Numbered from the stretch's first letter, positions 35,291 to 48,142 are shown. The stretch: 64,000 nt of DNA from Scilla litardierei (GCA_030789695.1 CM061132.1:154238817-154302816), one strand, 5' to 3'. Numbers and translations are program-made. Notes: a model not told the origin generated them from the sequence alone.

Positions 35291-37540
35291 ATGTCTTCCA
35301 ACGACAACAAAACCGTACGTCCACCTTCAGACTACAACACCTTCAGGAACCGTGAAGGAGCTTCTTCGGTGATGGAAGGACACTCCTCGACGAGGCCTCC
35401 TTTCTTCAACGGTACCAACTACGGGTACTGGAAATGCCGGATGGAAACTTTCCTCCGGAGTGCTTCATTGTGGAGAGCCACGTTGACGGAGTACGTCGAG
35501 CCCGAAGAAGAAGATTTCGTGAAGTGGACTACCGCGAAGGTCGCCGCGGAGGTAAGCAATGCCACGGCAATGAATGCCTTGCAATACGCTTTGGAGCCCG
35601 AGGACTTCAACAAGATATGCACATGTAAGAGTGCATATCAAATCTGGAACTCCCTCCTCATCTTGCATGAAGGAACGAGTAGGGTAAGAGACTCCAATCT
35701 CGTTGTTGTTAATAAAGATTACGAGTTCTTTCATATGCAACAGGGTGAGAAGATGAAGGAGTACTATGCTCGCTTCGTCGACATCACCAACGAGTTGGAG
35801 GCTCTTGGAAAGACCTACACCCAAAAGGAGAAAGTCTCAAAGATCATTGACAGACTTCCTTCTTGTTAGGAAAAACGTACCTTCGCCATCGAGGAAGGTA
35901 ATGATATGAGTAAATATACTGTTATCCAACTAATGGGTACCTTGATGTCTTATGAGGTACGCAAGGATAGCAAACTAAAGTTGTAGGACAAGATGAAGTC
36001 TTACTTGAAGCAAGACGAGCCAAAGAAAAAGGCGATTGCGTTCAAGGCCGCTCCATCTACATCTACATCTACCGATGATGAAGACTCGGAAGACGAGTTG
36101 GACTTGGAATCCATTGCCCTCATGGCAAAGAAGTTCAACGATTCTTCCGGAAAGGTAATTTCAAGAACAAATCTAAATTTAGTTCTTCTAACGCCTCCGC
36201 TCCTTTGTGCTTTAAATGCAATAAGCCAGGACACATGAAAGCGGATTGTCCTCAGAACAAGCAAAAGGAGAAGTGGAAGGCGCCAAAGTTCGACAAGTCA
36301 AAGAAGTACAAGAAAGGGTACAAAAAGGGGCTTGTCGGCACATTCACTGACTCCGACGAGGACTCCTCAAGTGGAGAGTCGGACGATGAACAAGTGGAGC
36401 AAGCACATATGTGCTTCATGGCTAGAGAGGAACATGATCAAGGATCCTCCTCCGATGATAGCGAGGATGAAGGCGATGAGGTAACTATGGATGACCTTAG
36501 ATTAAATAATGAGCAAATTTGGTCTAAGTATTCTAAATTAGTAAATAGATATACTAAGACTAAAGATGAGATAGCTAGTCTTCAAACATCATCTAAACCT
36601 ATCGTCATCAACAACGACACCGTTGTTGAAGACTTGAGAAATGAGATTGTGAATCTCAAATCTCAACTTGAGCATGTTCATGTCGAGGATTCGGAGGAAC
36701 ACAAGATAGCGGATTTGACCTCTCAAAACTCAACTTTGAGTATTGAGAATGAGAATCTCAAATCTCGTGTTTGTGTACTCACATCGCAAGTGTCCACTTT
36801 GGATGCTTCATGCATTCTCTCACCGAGAGTATGAGTGCACATTAGGCCGAATTAATAAATTCAATAAAGGTAAGGACCATTTGGATAATATCCTAAATGA
36901 CTTACTTCCGGCCAATCATCACATTGGCTTGGGGTATAAGATGGGAAATTCATCCAAATCGTCTACTACCTTTGTTAGGCCAACTTCCGATGCCTCAACG
37001 AGTGGGAGCAAACACTCTATTAGTAGTTCATCTACTAATGGTGCTTCCACTTCGTACACACACTCGTTTGGAAAGAAACCCACTTTGGGTGGACCTCCAA
37101 AGAAGGGTCATGCTTTTATGTACACCAATACCATGCCACGTAGGAACACACATCCTACTCCACCGGTTCACAATTATGATGATTTTTATGCTTCACGTCC
37201 ACGGGCACGTGCACACCAAGTGAGACACCCTCACGCACGTGTTCCTCCACATGCATATGTTCACCCACACCATCATATGAACAATTATCATCATGCACCA
37301 TTTCATCATGTGCCATATGCCTATCCACGACATGCATCACGTAGAAATCAACAACGCATGCATGTTCCAAATAGGAATAGGGCTCCCAAAATCTTCACTA
37401 TTTGGAGCCCGAAGGACACAAGAATGCATGAAAAACAAGCTTACATGAATTCGTATTTTATGAATGTCGTGCATAATGATGATTATGTGGGGAAGTCTAA
37501 GTCCAATTGGACTTGGCTTCCAAAGGTCTAATCTTTTAGG
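35291..37540 (+). pseudogene. Sirevirus-like gag, broken
   Basis: The ATG at 35291 opens a copia gag with FFNGTNYGYWKCRMETFL and the UBN2-type region (YQIWNSLLILHEGTSRVRDS). TAG stops occur at 35867-35869 and near 35985, then a frameshift near 36150. The frame from 36205 carries the zinc knuckle CFKCNKPGHMKADC, a Ser/Asp/Glu-rich stretch and a coiled coil (about 36600-36790, LRNEIVNLKSQLEH type). Another frameshift near 36800 leads to a His/Tyr/Arg-rich tail (to 37531). Long gag with coiled coil is typical of Sireviruses. It would form virus-like particles if intact. Confidence 0.85.
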
Positions 37541-37639
37541 ACCCAATGACCTTGGGTACCATGGAATGATATGTTTATCTTTAGGTACTCAAGAAAAAGA
37601 AACGGAGCAACAAATCCAAATTTAGCTCCAAGAATAATA

Positions 37640-39207
37640 GGATACTCGATAGCGGGTGTTCAAAACACATGACGGGTGATGCTATATTGCTCTCCGGAGT
37701 GGCGGCCATTGCAAATGGGAACCGGGTAGTCTTTGGAGGCAACTAGAGCAGAACCATCATAGGTGTTGGTAAAGTAGGTAATCCTTCTAAACCACTAATA
37801 AGTGATGTTTACCTTGTTAAAGGATTAAACCACAATCTTATTTCAATAAGCCAACTTTCTGACAAAGGTTACAAAGTTAGCTTTGCGAAAGGAATGTGTC
37901 ATATTTTGAGAAAAGATAATAATGATTTATTATTTTCTGGCACACGCCATAAGGATATTTATATATTAGACCTTCCAAAATCACATGAACAATGTCTCAT
38001 TGCCAACACAAGTGAACAACACTTATGGCATCGACGTTTTGGTCATGTGAACTTTGGAACACTTTTTAAGCTTTCCAAGTTAAATTCTATTAGAGGCTTT
38101 CCTAAGCTTGTCTTTCAAAAGAAAAGCTTTTGTGACTCATGTCAACGAGACAAGCTTCCAAAATCGTCTTTTAAACCTAAGAAAAGCATTTCATCTAAGC
38201 GGCCTCTAGAGCTATTACATCTAGATCTTTTTGGGCCAACTAGAGTTGCTTCATTAGGAAATGCACGATATGGACTTGTCATCGTTGATGACTTTTGTAG
38301 ATTTACTTGGGTATTTTCCTTAAGTAATAAAAATGATGCTTTTGAAAACTTCACAATATTTGTTAAGAAAGTAGAAAATCTCATTGGAACCACCATTATC
38401 ACTATTTGTAGTGATCATGGAGAGGAATTTGAGAATGCGTCTTTCTCAAATTTTTGTGATGAAGTTGGTATTACTCGCACCTTTTCTTTCCCTCGCACAC
38501 CTCCTCAAAATGGTGTAGTTGAGAGGAAGAATATGACGCTAGTTGAATGTGCTCGCACTATGCTTGATGATAGCCAACTTGGCCATCAATTTTGGGCGGA
38601 AGCGGTACATACCGCTTGCTATGTGTTTAATAGAATACTTTTGAGGCCCGGCACCAAACAAACTTGTTATGAATTGTTGTTTGGTAGATTGCCTCAAGTT
38701 AAACATTTTCGAGTTTTCGGCGCAAAATGTTTTATTAAAAACACGTATGGTAGTTTGGACAAATTTGATCCAAGATCTGATGAGGGGATATTTGTTGGAT
38801 ATTACTCACGTAGCAAAGCCTACCGGATATACAACAAACGAACCTCAACGATCGAGGAATCTCTTCATGTTTCATTCAATGAAGGTTTTGTCCCGACTAG
38901 AATTACTAATGATGATGACTCCATGGATGTCTTATGTGATTCTATTGGTAATTCTAATTCTATTGTTTCTATTGATACTAACCCTACTAATGAATCTTTT
39001 GAGAATGTTCCTAGTGATCAGGGAATTCCCAAACGGCTTCATACAGTTCGTGATCATCCCCATGAGCAAGTCATTGGCAACATACGTGATAGTGTTAAGA
39101 CGAGATCTCAAGTCAACTACTTCGCTCATTGTGCCTTTGCCTCCTCAATAGAGCCAAAGAATATTAACGAAGCGTGCAAAGATAGTGCTTGGATCCTAGC
39201 CATGTAG
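37640..39207 (+). pseudogene. Sirevirus-like protease and integrase
   Basis: 37645-37685 encodes the aspartic protease motif LDSGCSKHMTGD. A stop near 37745 follows. The frame is then open through LISISQLSDKGYKV, the integrase zinc finger (HLWHRRFGHVN ... FCDSCQRDK), the core (LDLFGPT D; ICSDHGEEFEN D; NGVVERKN E) and the C-terminal KHFRVFGAKCFI region. It stops with TAG at 39205-39207, in the position of a conserved Gln just before the RT domain (AM-stop-EEL). The integrase catalytic residues are all present. Confidence 0.88.
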
Positions 39208-40683
39208 GAAGAACTCATTCAATTTGAGAGGAATGAGGTTTGGGAGCTTGTTCCATTGCCTTCGAAGAACCACACCGTTATAGGAACGAAGTGGATTTTC
39301 AAGAACAAGACCGAAAAAAATCAAATCGTCGTCCGGAACAAAGCTCGGTTAGTAGCTCAAGGCTACCGGCAAGAGGAAGGTATCGATTTCGAAGAATCCT
39401 TTACTCCGGTAGCTAGATTAGAATCTATTAGATTATTGTTATCTTTTGCATGCACTAAAGATTTTAAACTCTTTCAATTGGATGTAAAAAGTGCGTTTTT
39501 AAACGGAGATGTTGTTGAGGAAGTTTATGTTTCTCAACCTCCGGGTTTTATAAATGAAAAATTTCCAAATCACGTTTTCAAACTTAAGAAAGCACTTTAC
39601 GGTTTGAGACAAGCTCCTCGAGCTTGGTATGACCGTCTAAAGAATTTTCTTTTGGATTTGGGTTTTAAAATGGGTGAATTTGATTCTACATTATTTGTTA
39701 AGTATTCGAATAATGATATTATTTAGTTCAAATTTATGTTGATGATATCATTTTCGGTGCTACTAACTTCACTCTTTGCGAAGAGTTTTCTAATGTTATG
39801 AAGGATCAATTTGAGATGAGCCACATGGGTGAGCTCAAATATTTCTTAGGTCTCCAAATTCGCCAAATGAATGATGCAATCTTCATCCACCAAACCAAGT
39901 ACACGGTGGAGTTGCTAAAGCGATTTGGAATGGAGAATGCCTCAGGCAAGAAGACTCTAATGAGCACTACTACACATCTTGATAAAGATACGGGCGGTAA
40001 AGATGTAGACATTCGTCTATATCGAGGTATGATAGGCAGCTTATTATATCTTACAGCTAGTAGGCCCGATATTATGTTTGCTGTATGTGTATGTGCTCGT
40101 TATCAGTCTCAACCTAAGCAATCTCACTTAGTAGCGGTAAAACGTATTTTCCGTTATTTAAGTTACACACTCGACTTTGGATTACTTTATCCAAAGTCTA
40201 GCACATATGAGTTAATCTCATATAGTGACGCAGATTATGCGGGATGCAAATCCGACAGGAAAAGTAATAGTGGCACTTGCCATTTTATAGGAAATTCTCG
40301 TCTCTTGGTTTTCCAAGAAGCAGAATTCCGTACCACTTTCAACCACCGAGGCAGAATATATTGCCGCCGGTGCTGCGTGTGCTCAGGTTCTTTGGATGAG
40401 ACACACTCTTAAAGACTTTGGTATAAACTGTGATACTTGCCCTATCATGGTGGACAACCAAAGTGCAATTTGTCTCTCTAAGAACCCGGTACACCATTCC
40501 CGTTCTAAACACATAGATGTCCGTCACCATTTCTTAGATGATCATGTTGCTAAAAAGGACATCATTTTAGTGTACGTTGAAACCCAGAAGCAAATCACCG
40601 ATATTTTCACGAAACCACTCAAGGAAGACTCCTTTGTGCGGTTACGTCGAGAATTGGGGATTATGGGTGAATCCGAGAATTAG
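39208..40683 (+). pseudogene. Sirevirus-like reverse transcriptase and RNase H
   Basis: RT begins [10 protein letters not shown] and [12 protein letters not shown], with the fingers/palm motifs [13 protein letters not shown] and [14 protein letters not shown]. The active site YVDD is at about 39737-39748, but it is put out of frame by an indel near 39722 that creates a TAG. RNase H (39798-40683) has SRPDIMFAVCVCARYQS, SYSDADYAGCKSD and, after a frameshift near 40300, VDNQSAICLSKNP and HIDVRHHFLDDHV. The frame ends ESEN-stop at 40683. Confidence 0.88.
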
Positions 40684-41469
40684 GATTCATATTTTTCAAT
40701 AATCTTGCATGCTAATAATTTTCGTTATATTTGTTCATGCTAGATGTGTTGAAATTTTCTGGATTTTTTGGTTGAATTTTCGGAATTTATGCTCGAATTA
40801 TTCATGAACATCGTATTTAAGATTTTCGATGTTTTATGGGGTAGTATAATGATATATGAGAGTATTTCGATGTTTCGTCCAAGTGCGATTAGGAGAGAAC
40901 TCAAAATTTCTAAATTTCAAATTTTTGGACTCTCTTAGTCGGTCCAAGTTCATTGGCCGACCGACTAGATTGCGTTCTAGTCGGTCAGTGAATGAACTCA
41001 GACCGACTAACTCAAGCCCTAATTTTGGCTTCAGTTACTGTTTGCACTTAGTCGGTTCATGTTCATTGGCCGACCGATTAGATCTCATTCTAGTCGGTCA
41101 GCGCTTGAACTGTGACCGACTAAATGCGTAGGGACTGTTGTGTCTTTTCGCATTCCGATCGTTTTTTAATCACTTCCACACCGATTAGATCACTTTCTAA
41201 TCGGTGTAAATTCCTCCAACCCCGAAAACCGCTCGTCTCCCTCACTCTCCTCCGCCATCCGACCGTCGTTTCCGGCCATTTCCGGCCGTCTCCGACCCTA
41301 GCCGTCGATCTCCCTCCTCCTAGGGTAACTCTCTCCCTCTCTCTCTCGTTTCTAGGGTTTGATTCTAGGCCAATTTTCGTGTTCATTCGTATTAGGTTTT
41401 CGACCTAGGTCTATTTCGATTTCATTTGTGTCGATCTCGTGCGTCGATTGCGCATGTCTCATCTCGATT
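40684..41469 (+). other. Pre-env spacer with three hairpins of the LTR type
   Basis: Hairpins ACCGACTAG..CTAGTCGGT at 40960-40985, ACCGATTAG..CTAGTCGGT at 41073-41098 and ACCGATTAG..CTAATCGGT at 41180-41205 repeat the LTR hairpin motif with spacing of about 110 bp. A CT-rich leader follows, with a possible 5' UTR intron (TAGGGTAAC near 41320, TTTCTAGGGT near 41350). No ORF. Confidence 0.8.
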
Positions 41470-43053
41470 ATGGCGAAGACACGCATCCCCATCGAACCCT
41501 CGTGTCCGTCTCCTATGACCGTAGAGTCACCTCCTACGGACCCCCCTCAACCCAAACGTGCTCCTCCCAAACACCGAGCCAAATCGACCCATCCATCGTC
41601 TTCTTCGCCTCCTTTTAAGAAGAAGAGGATGGCGACCGCCAAGCCTAGAGCCCAACCCAAGCCTAGGAAGCAGACTATGTCTCCAGCTTCCTTTTGTGCA
41701 CCCTCTCCTCCCGATGACTCCGACACTGAGTATATTCCGGAGACCGAGCATACCGCTAGGGATCCTACTCCTCCTCCTCGGTCTAGCACTCGTCCATCTA
41801 AGGGGAAGGCTCCCATGCCAGTAGGCGGTGTCGATATATCGTTATGTCGTGATGACCCGATGTGTCTCGCGGCATACAATCGTATCGAACACTGTCCACT
41901 GTTATTGGAGCACTTCGTTCAGTTCTCCGATTTTTCACATCTCGCCGATCTTCTCTTCGAGAGCGGTCTCATAGACTATCTTCGCCATGACCCTAAGGCG
42001 AATCCTCCCCCGTACCCCCGTCTTGTCAAGCTATTCTATGCGAATCGTGTTCGGGGTCAGTATGATGACACCCATTCCATTGAGACGACTGTCTTGGGGA
42101 CACCGATTATCCTCACGGCAGAAATCTTAGGGGATTTGATAGGTGTCTCATCTTCTGGCCTTCTTCCAGCTGATATCTCTGTTGATGATATTTCTGATCT
42201 TGACCAGACCGTGCTTGCCGACATGTTTCATGTCATCCCTCCCACCATGATTGGCGTCCCCTCGAAGTCATTTAAGCCAAATACCTGGGTTCTTAATCTT
42301 ATCTTGAAGTCGTGCCTCCTTCCGAAGTACGGCTCATCTAGCTTACCCTCCCAGCCATTTCTTAAGCTGATCTATGCTCTTTTCATGGGGAGCGAGATCA
42401 ATTGGGCACGGATTATTCTTGACAAGATGGATTCCTTTGATTGCATAAGAAAATCCACAAAGTCAGCCCACATTCCATATTCGTGCCTATTGACTCTCGT
42501 TTTCCGTCACTTCGGCGTCCCTCTCCCTCCCGATGACCAGCGTCCTCTTGGTCCTCCTTTGAATGCGACGGCCGTCAAGAAGTCTCTTGCGGCGCTTCGT
42601 CACGTTTAGAGGACGACTCCTTCAGCTTCAGCTTCAGCTTCTGCTCCTCCTCATGCTCCTACACTCGCTGAGTTTGCCGTTTCTCTGAGACGTGTTGAGT
42701 GTCGTGTTTCTCGTTCTGAGGAGATGCTAGCTCGCATCTGCTCTCATTTTGGCATTGAGATTCCTCCGTCTGTTTCTGACGAGGAAGAGATTGACGAGGC
42801 TGAGCTCCAGGAGCTTGTTGGATCTGCTGCTCGTGCCCCTGAGGGTACGTCTGCTCGTGCTGCTGCTACTTCTGCTGGTGATCCCGAGAGCACACCTGCT
42901 GCCACAATTCCTCTGGTGGATACTTCGTCTGTTGGTGCTCCCGAGACCACTCCCGTTGCCACTCTCCCATCAGTTGACACTCCGGTCATTCCTGAGACCA
43001 CCACTCCGTCTGCAGAGCCTGCTGCTACTGCTGACCCTGCCTCCGCCTCCTAA
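41470..43053 (+). pseudogene. Sirevirus env-like ORF (putative plant transposon protein domain), one stop
   Basis: I chose the ATG at 41470 (MAKTRIPIEPSC) over the upstream in-frame ATG at 41359, because the domain and plant-like start context fit it. Residues 1-115 are Pro/Ser/Lys-rich with KKKR (nuclear-localisation-like). About 120-380 is a globular domain (CLAAYNRIEHCPLL, VRGQYDDTHSIE, FKPNTWVLNLILKSCLLP) of the kind found after pol in Sireviruses and Athila. An in-frame TAG at 42607-42609 is followed by the same frame to 43053: an Ala/Thr/Pro-rich tail with RRVECRVSRSEEMLARI. No signal peptide or clear membrane segment is visible, so an envelope role is not supported by the sequence itself. 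Confidence 0.75.
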
Positions 43054-43969
43054 GCTTGCGTTGGATAACTCTCCCTATGCACATTGGATGATATACTTTG
43101 TAGTGAGAGTGTGGGGTAGGACAGTTTGGGTGGTTCTGGATTTTTGATGTATTTTTGATGTTTTGATGCTACACTTGTGTTGTATGTTCTTTTTGATATG
43201 TGTGAGATATATGTTGTATGATGTGCCCCGATCTGAGGATCGTTTATATTATTGTTGGCAGATGTATACTTTTGATGTATCCATATTTTATATATATATA
43301 TATACATCGTGTTGACATTCACTTCATTGTGCACATTATATTTTTTTCTCTGATGTTGACTTCGTCGCTCGACGATTACATTTGATTTAATAGAAATTAA
43401 TTCTATGAAAACATAGAATTGTTTTCCATGCACTAAATTCATCAAGAATGTTGATATTGGAGAGTATGTTCCTTAACTCAATACGTTAAATTGATTTGAG
43501 TTTTGATGATTTTATTTTTCGATTATCGACTATGGTCTCGTTGTCACGCTTTGACTTACTTCGTATTTTCTTTTGGTGTCATTTGGACAGTGGTCGTATT
43601 CTACGACTCCCGTGCTTTTATTTTTAGCCATTGTTGTTGTCGTTGATCTCCTCCCGCTCTTTTTGCTTATGCCAAAGGGGGAGAGAATTAATAATGACGA
43701 TGTGCTACATGATAATTCAAAGCAATTTACCGTGAATCTAATTTGATATGTTAGATTCAGGGGGAGTTAAGATATAAAAATGGATTTCAAATCCGATATT
43801 TCAATAATTGAATTCTCATTTTATACTTTCCTCGTCTGCTTGATGCGTATGACTAATATTTATTTTGGAATTAACGTGTCATCAATGCAGGGGAGTAAGT
43901 AAATTTCTTTTGATTCATTATTATTGATTATTATTTATGCTGGTTTGTCATCACCAAAAAGGGGGAGAA
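43054..43969 (+). other. Sirevirus 3' region and polypurine tract
   Basis: Non-coding, T-rich. It has GGGGGAGAGAATTAATAATG at about 43677 and GGGGGAGTTAAG at about 43759 as polypurine-like sites. The true tract AAAAAGGGGGAGAA (43956-43969) abuts the 3' LTR. Confidence 0.8.
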
Positions 43970-45693
43970 TGTTGAGTATTGATTCCCCGGATTTGGTTTT
44001 GATGATGAACAAACATAAATATCGTGAACTAACTCTTTGTGAGCGCAGTTATGGAGATCGTCGTCAATATTCAACGTATATCAAAAGCGACGTCTCGAGA
44101 CTTCTCAAAACGCGTGATCGTTGTGCTTGAAGCTTCGTTGAAGCTCAAGGACCATTATTGAAGTCAAGAGATTCGGATCGAAGCTTTTGAAGACGGTTCG
44201 TCAAGTTTTATTTATAGTCTTCCAGCTTCGTTTCGTAGATTGTTAAGCCTTGAGTAGGTCTTACATTTTAATCTTCATAACGCTCATATCTTAGAGCTAG
44301 GATCTTATTAGAAGCCCATACAAACTTTCCCGAAGCCTTACGCTTCTTATCGCGGCTTCTTGTGCATGTTAGTTGGTTCAAGAAGAAGAACCAACCGACT
44401 AGATGGCAATCTAGTCGGTCGGCAATCCTTCTTGAACCGACTAGAATGCCTTGTTCATTTTCAGCTCAGTTACTGTTTACAGTTGGTCAGTCTAAGAAGG
44501 TTCACCGACCGACTAGTTGTGAAACTAGTCGGTTAAGAATCCTTCTTAGATCGACTAGTTGAGCTTCCATTTTTCAGCCTAACTTACTGTTTACAGTTAG
44601 TCGGTCAAAGCACAACGACCGACCGACTAGTTGAGAAACTAGTCGGTTGGAAGTTGTTCTTAAACCGACTAGTTGTCTTTGGATTCAGCCACTTTGATTT
44701 CATCTGTTAGTCGGTCAAAGAACACTCATCGACCGACTAGTTGTGAAACTAGTCGGTTGGCAAGTCTTCTTAGACCGACTAGTTCTATATTCCCTGAACT
44801 TCACCTTTTGGATGTTCTCTTGTTAGTCGGTTCATGTTGAATCACCGACCGACTAGTTGAGAAACTAGTTGGTCAGTGATCCTTCTTTGACCGACTAGTC
44901 TGCTTCAGAATAGAGCCGTTGGAGCATTTAATGCCACGATTTTTGCTCTATCTTTCCTCTATCCTATATATACTTGAAAGGCTTCTTTCATAGCATTCAA
45001 GGCTGATATTTATTGAAGTTTAGAGAATCAAAGAGAAGCATTAATTCTCATTTCCAAGCTCATTCATTTCTCAAGAATCGCTCTCTCACTCTTATTTCCA
45101 AAGAGAGATTCACATTGATTGTGAGCCATTTAAGCCAAGAGCTTGATCCAAGGTCACCAACATCTTCCTAGCCTCCTATTGCTGGTCAACATCTTGGAGC
45201 TAGGGTTTGGTGCCTTCATCTTCCCCAAAATCCTTCTTGCCCCAAATCGTAAGTTTTACTCAAGGCATAGGGTTTTGTGGTAAGCATTTCATATTTCAAT
45301 TTACTTTGAATATTGCAAGTTTTACTCTCGGCTGTGAGAGTTGTGTGTGATCCCGGTTTGTGGGAGTCACATTTTATTTGTGTATGATTTGATCTTGTAG
45401 AGGTTTTCTACAAGTATTTCATAGTGCAAATTTGAGTTAGAAGTTTCTAACTCAAGTATCCGGAGGGGATCCTGGTGTTTGGGACGTAGGATCACCGGGA
45501 ACAAGTTGGGGAGACTTGGGTGGATCCGAACCCGTTATATCGTTTGTTTGCGATTGCATTTCTTTGTTGTCACATTTACATTTCCGCATTGTTGGTTGAG
45601 TTTGCAAGATAATTAGGAATTATCTTCTTAATTATTTTAAAGTACTATTCACCCCCCCTCTAGTACTTGTGCAATAGCTATCAGGGCATTACA
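43970..45693 (+). repeat. Sirevirus-like 3' LTR
   Basis: Near copy of the 5' LTR with the same five hairpin units and TATA (CTATATATAC, 44964-44973). It ends GGGCATTACA at 45693, immediately before Athila 1 RNase H sequence. Confidence 0.92.
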
Positions 45694-46484
45694 GGTCTTA
45701 CCAGTTACCAAGTAATTGATAATATCCGCATACCACGGAAGTGTGGAGACGGCAAATAGGTGCTCATCTGGGAAGGAGTCTTCAATGGGAATGGAAGCAG
45801 ACTCTGTACCAATGGTTAGCCGTGAAAGATGGTCTGCCACATGATTTTCAACTCCTTTCTTATCTTTTATCTGTACCTGGAACTCCTGTAAAAGTAAAAT
45901 CCAACGTATAAGTCTTGGTTTTGCATCTTTTTTGGACAAAAGATAAGACCGGAATGATCTGTAAAAATAATAATGGGAAATCCCAAAATGTAGCTCCTAA
46001 ATTTTTCCAATGCAAAGACTACGGTAAGCAGCTCCTTCTCTGTGGTGGTGTAGTTCCTCTGAGCTTCATTCAAACGCTTGCTTGCGTAGTAAATGACAAC
46101 TGGAGATTTGTCTTTTCGTTGTCCAAGAACTGCGCCGACTGCAAAATTGCCGGCGTCACACATGATTTCAAATGGCAGTGTCCAATCAGGTACCTGCAAA
46201 ATGGGAGAAGATATAAGTGATTGTTTTAAAGTGTTAAAAGAGTTTTTACGCTCTTCTGTCCAAAGAAATTCAGTGTCATGCATAAGAAGTGTGCATAAAG
46301 GACGTGAAATCAAACTAAAATCCTTTATGAACCGCCTGTAAAATCCGGCATGACCAAGGAAGGACCGACTGTCCTTAACGCATTTCGGAGAGGGTAACTT
46401 CTCGATGACTTCCACCTTGACTTTGTCTACCTGTATTCCTTCCCTGGAGACTATGTGATCAAGGACAATGCCCTCAGTGGTCAT
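45694..46484 (-). pseudogene. Athila 1 RNase H and connection domain, broken
   Basis: The minus-strand frame 46484-45867 has [40 protein letters not shown] (RNase H first D), [20 protein letters not shown] (E) and [12 protein letters not shown] (D). A frameshift near 45930 leads to [14 protein letters not shown] and [10 protein letters not shown]. It runs to the Sirevirus insertion at 45694, where the codon frame stops exactly at the border. Confidence 0.88.
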
Positions 46485-47424
46485 GAAGTGACATTTTCCT
46501 AGTTAAGGAGCAGGTTCTTTTCGATGCATCTATTCAACACACAAGTCAAGTTAGTCAAACAATCAGAAAATGAGTTACCATATACTGAAAAATCATCCAT
46601 AAATACCTCTACAATCTTTTCAACCATGTCATCAAATATACTTAACATGCACCTTTGAAAAGTTGCAGGGGCGTTGCACAAACCAAATGGCATTCTCCGA
46701 AAAGCAAAAGTTCCAAAGGGACAAGTGAAGGTGGTCTTCTCCTGGTCCTCTGGGGCTATTTCTATTTGGTAGTAACCGGAGTATCCATCTAGGAAGCAGT
46801 AAAACTCATGTCCAGCCACTCTCTCCAAATTTTGGTCTAGGAAGGGAAGAGGGAAGTGGTCTTTTCGTGTATTGGAGTTAAGCTTCCTAAAGTCTATGCA
46901 CATACGCCATCCAGTGGTGGCTCTCATGGGTACTAATTTATTGTTTTCATTTTTTACAACAGTTAACCCAGATTTTTTTGGTACAACTTGGGTCGGACTA
47001 ACCCATCTACTATCAGAAATGGGGTATATGATACCCGCATCAAGCAATTTCAAGACCTCACCCTTAACTACTTCTTTTAAGGTTGGGTTCAACCTTCGTT
47101 GTGGTTCACGGTAGGTTTGGTATCATCTTCCAAATATATATGATGCGTACATACAAGAGGGCTAATTCCTTTAATATCAGCAATTGTCCATCCTATTGCC
47201 CCCTTATGTTTCTTCAAAACATTTAATAATTCATTTTCCTGTTTTAAAGAGAGTTTGGAAGATATTACCACAGGAAATGTACAGTCGTCTCCAAGATAAG
47301 CGTATTTCAAATACGATGGCAATGGTTTGAGCTCCAGCTGTGGATGCTCAAGATTGGATGGCATTTGGCACGATGTCTCCAATGGTAGTGGCTCAAAACA
47401 TGGCACCCAGATGGTGCGAGACAC
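46485..47424 (-). pseudogene. Athila 1 reverse transcriptase, broken
   Basis: 47424-47089 holds the N-terminal LKYAYLGDDCTFPVVIS and AIGWTIADIKGISP block and ends in a frameshift at about 47095. 47092-46499 holds DAGIIYPISDSRWVSP, GWRMCIDFRKLN, FYCFLDGYSGYYQI (catalytic D), FRRMPFGLCNAPATFQ and the FMDD active site, then a TAG at 46497-46499 in place of a conserved Trp. All RT motifs are present apart from the breaks. Confidence 0.9.
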
Positions 47425-48142
47425 CTCTCCAGCTTCCTGTAAAAAGATTTATCGTCAATACTGTCGCATAGTTGATCAATAAAATCAATAGCAGAAATGA
47501 ATTCTTCATCAAAATGATCAACAACAAGAGCGTCAATCATGCTTACTCCCTCATACTCCTCTACCCCTGTTGGCAATTTGCAAGCATTAAAAATATTTAG
47601 ATCCAAAGACATGTTGCCAAAAAAAGTTTAAGTTGACCATTCCTGCAGTTAATAATAGCATTACTAGTAGCTAGGAAGGGTCGACCTAAAATAATCGGGG
47701 TTGGAGTGGCAGACTGGGGTCCCTGAAGATCTAATACAATAAAGTCCACGGGGTAATAAAACTTATCCACTTGGACAAGTACATCCTCAACACATCCTCT
47801 CGGGATTTTCACATATCTATCAACTAACTAGAGAATAACAGGTGTGGCTTTCAATTCCCCAAGTCCCAACTGTGTAAACACATGATATGGCAAAATGTTA
47901 ACACTGGACCCTAAGTCAAAAAGAGCCTGACATATCTGTTTGGTGCCTATGGTGCAAGAAATGGTAGGGGATCCAGGGTCCTTGAATTTGGGTGGCGTGT
48001 TATGTTGAAAAATGAAGCTGACCTGTTGAGTTAAAAATGCCTTTTTCTTAACGTTAAGATTTTGCTTGACAGTGCAGAGGTCTTTAAGAAATTTGGCATA
48101 TGCAGGGATTTGATTGATGGCATCTAATAAAGGAATATTAAT
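47425..48142 (-). pseudogene. Athila 1 aspartic protease region, broken
   Basis: The minus strand at 47883-47935 encodes CQALFDLGSSVNILPYHVF, the Athila-type protease active site, which has DLG instead of DTG. Downstream is IILGRPFLATSNAIINCRNG (flap/ILG motif) in frame 47812-47612. Stops near 47830 and a frameshift near 47615 interrupt it. Upstream it is continuous with gag in the same frame apart from stops. Confidence 0.82.

Larger units (their letters stand above)
33538..45693 (+). mobile_element. Sirevirus-like Ty1/copia element with env-like ORF, nested in Athila 1 pol
   Basis: LTRs of 1726 and 1724 bp (33538-35263, 43970-45693) flank a tRNA-iMet primer site, gag with a zinc knuckle and coiled coil, protease, integrase, RT, RNase H, a spacer, an env-like ORF and a polypurine tract. 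The long LTRs, the extended gag, and the extra ORF after pol are Sirevirus traits. By eye the LTRs differ at roughly 35-40 sites (about 2%). Several stops and frameshifts make it non-autonomous. No target duplication flanks it (GGAAA left, GGTCT right). Confidence 0.9.

Noticed and set aside
37155..37546. Minus-strand ORFs opposite the Sirevirus gag tail
   Set aside because: Shadow of the His/Tyr-rich coding strand.
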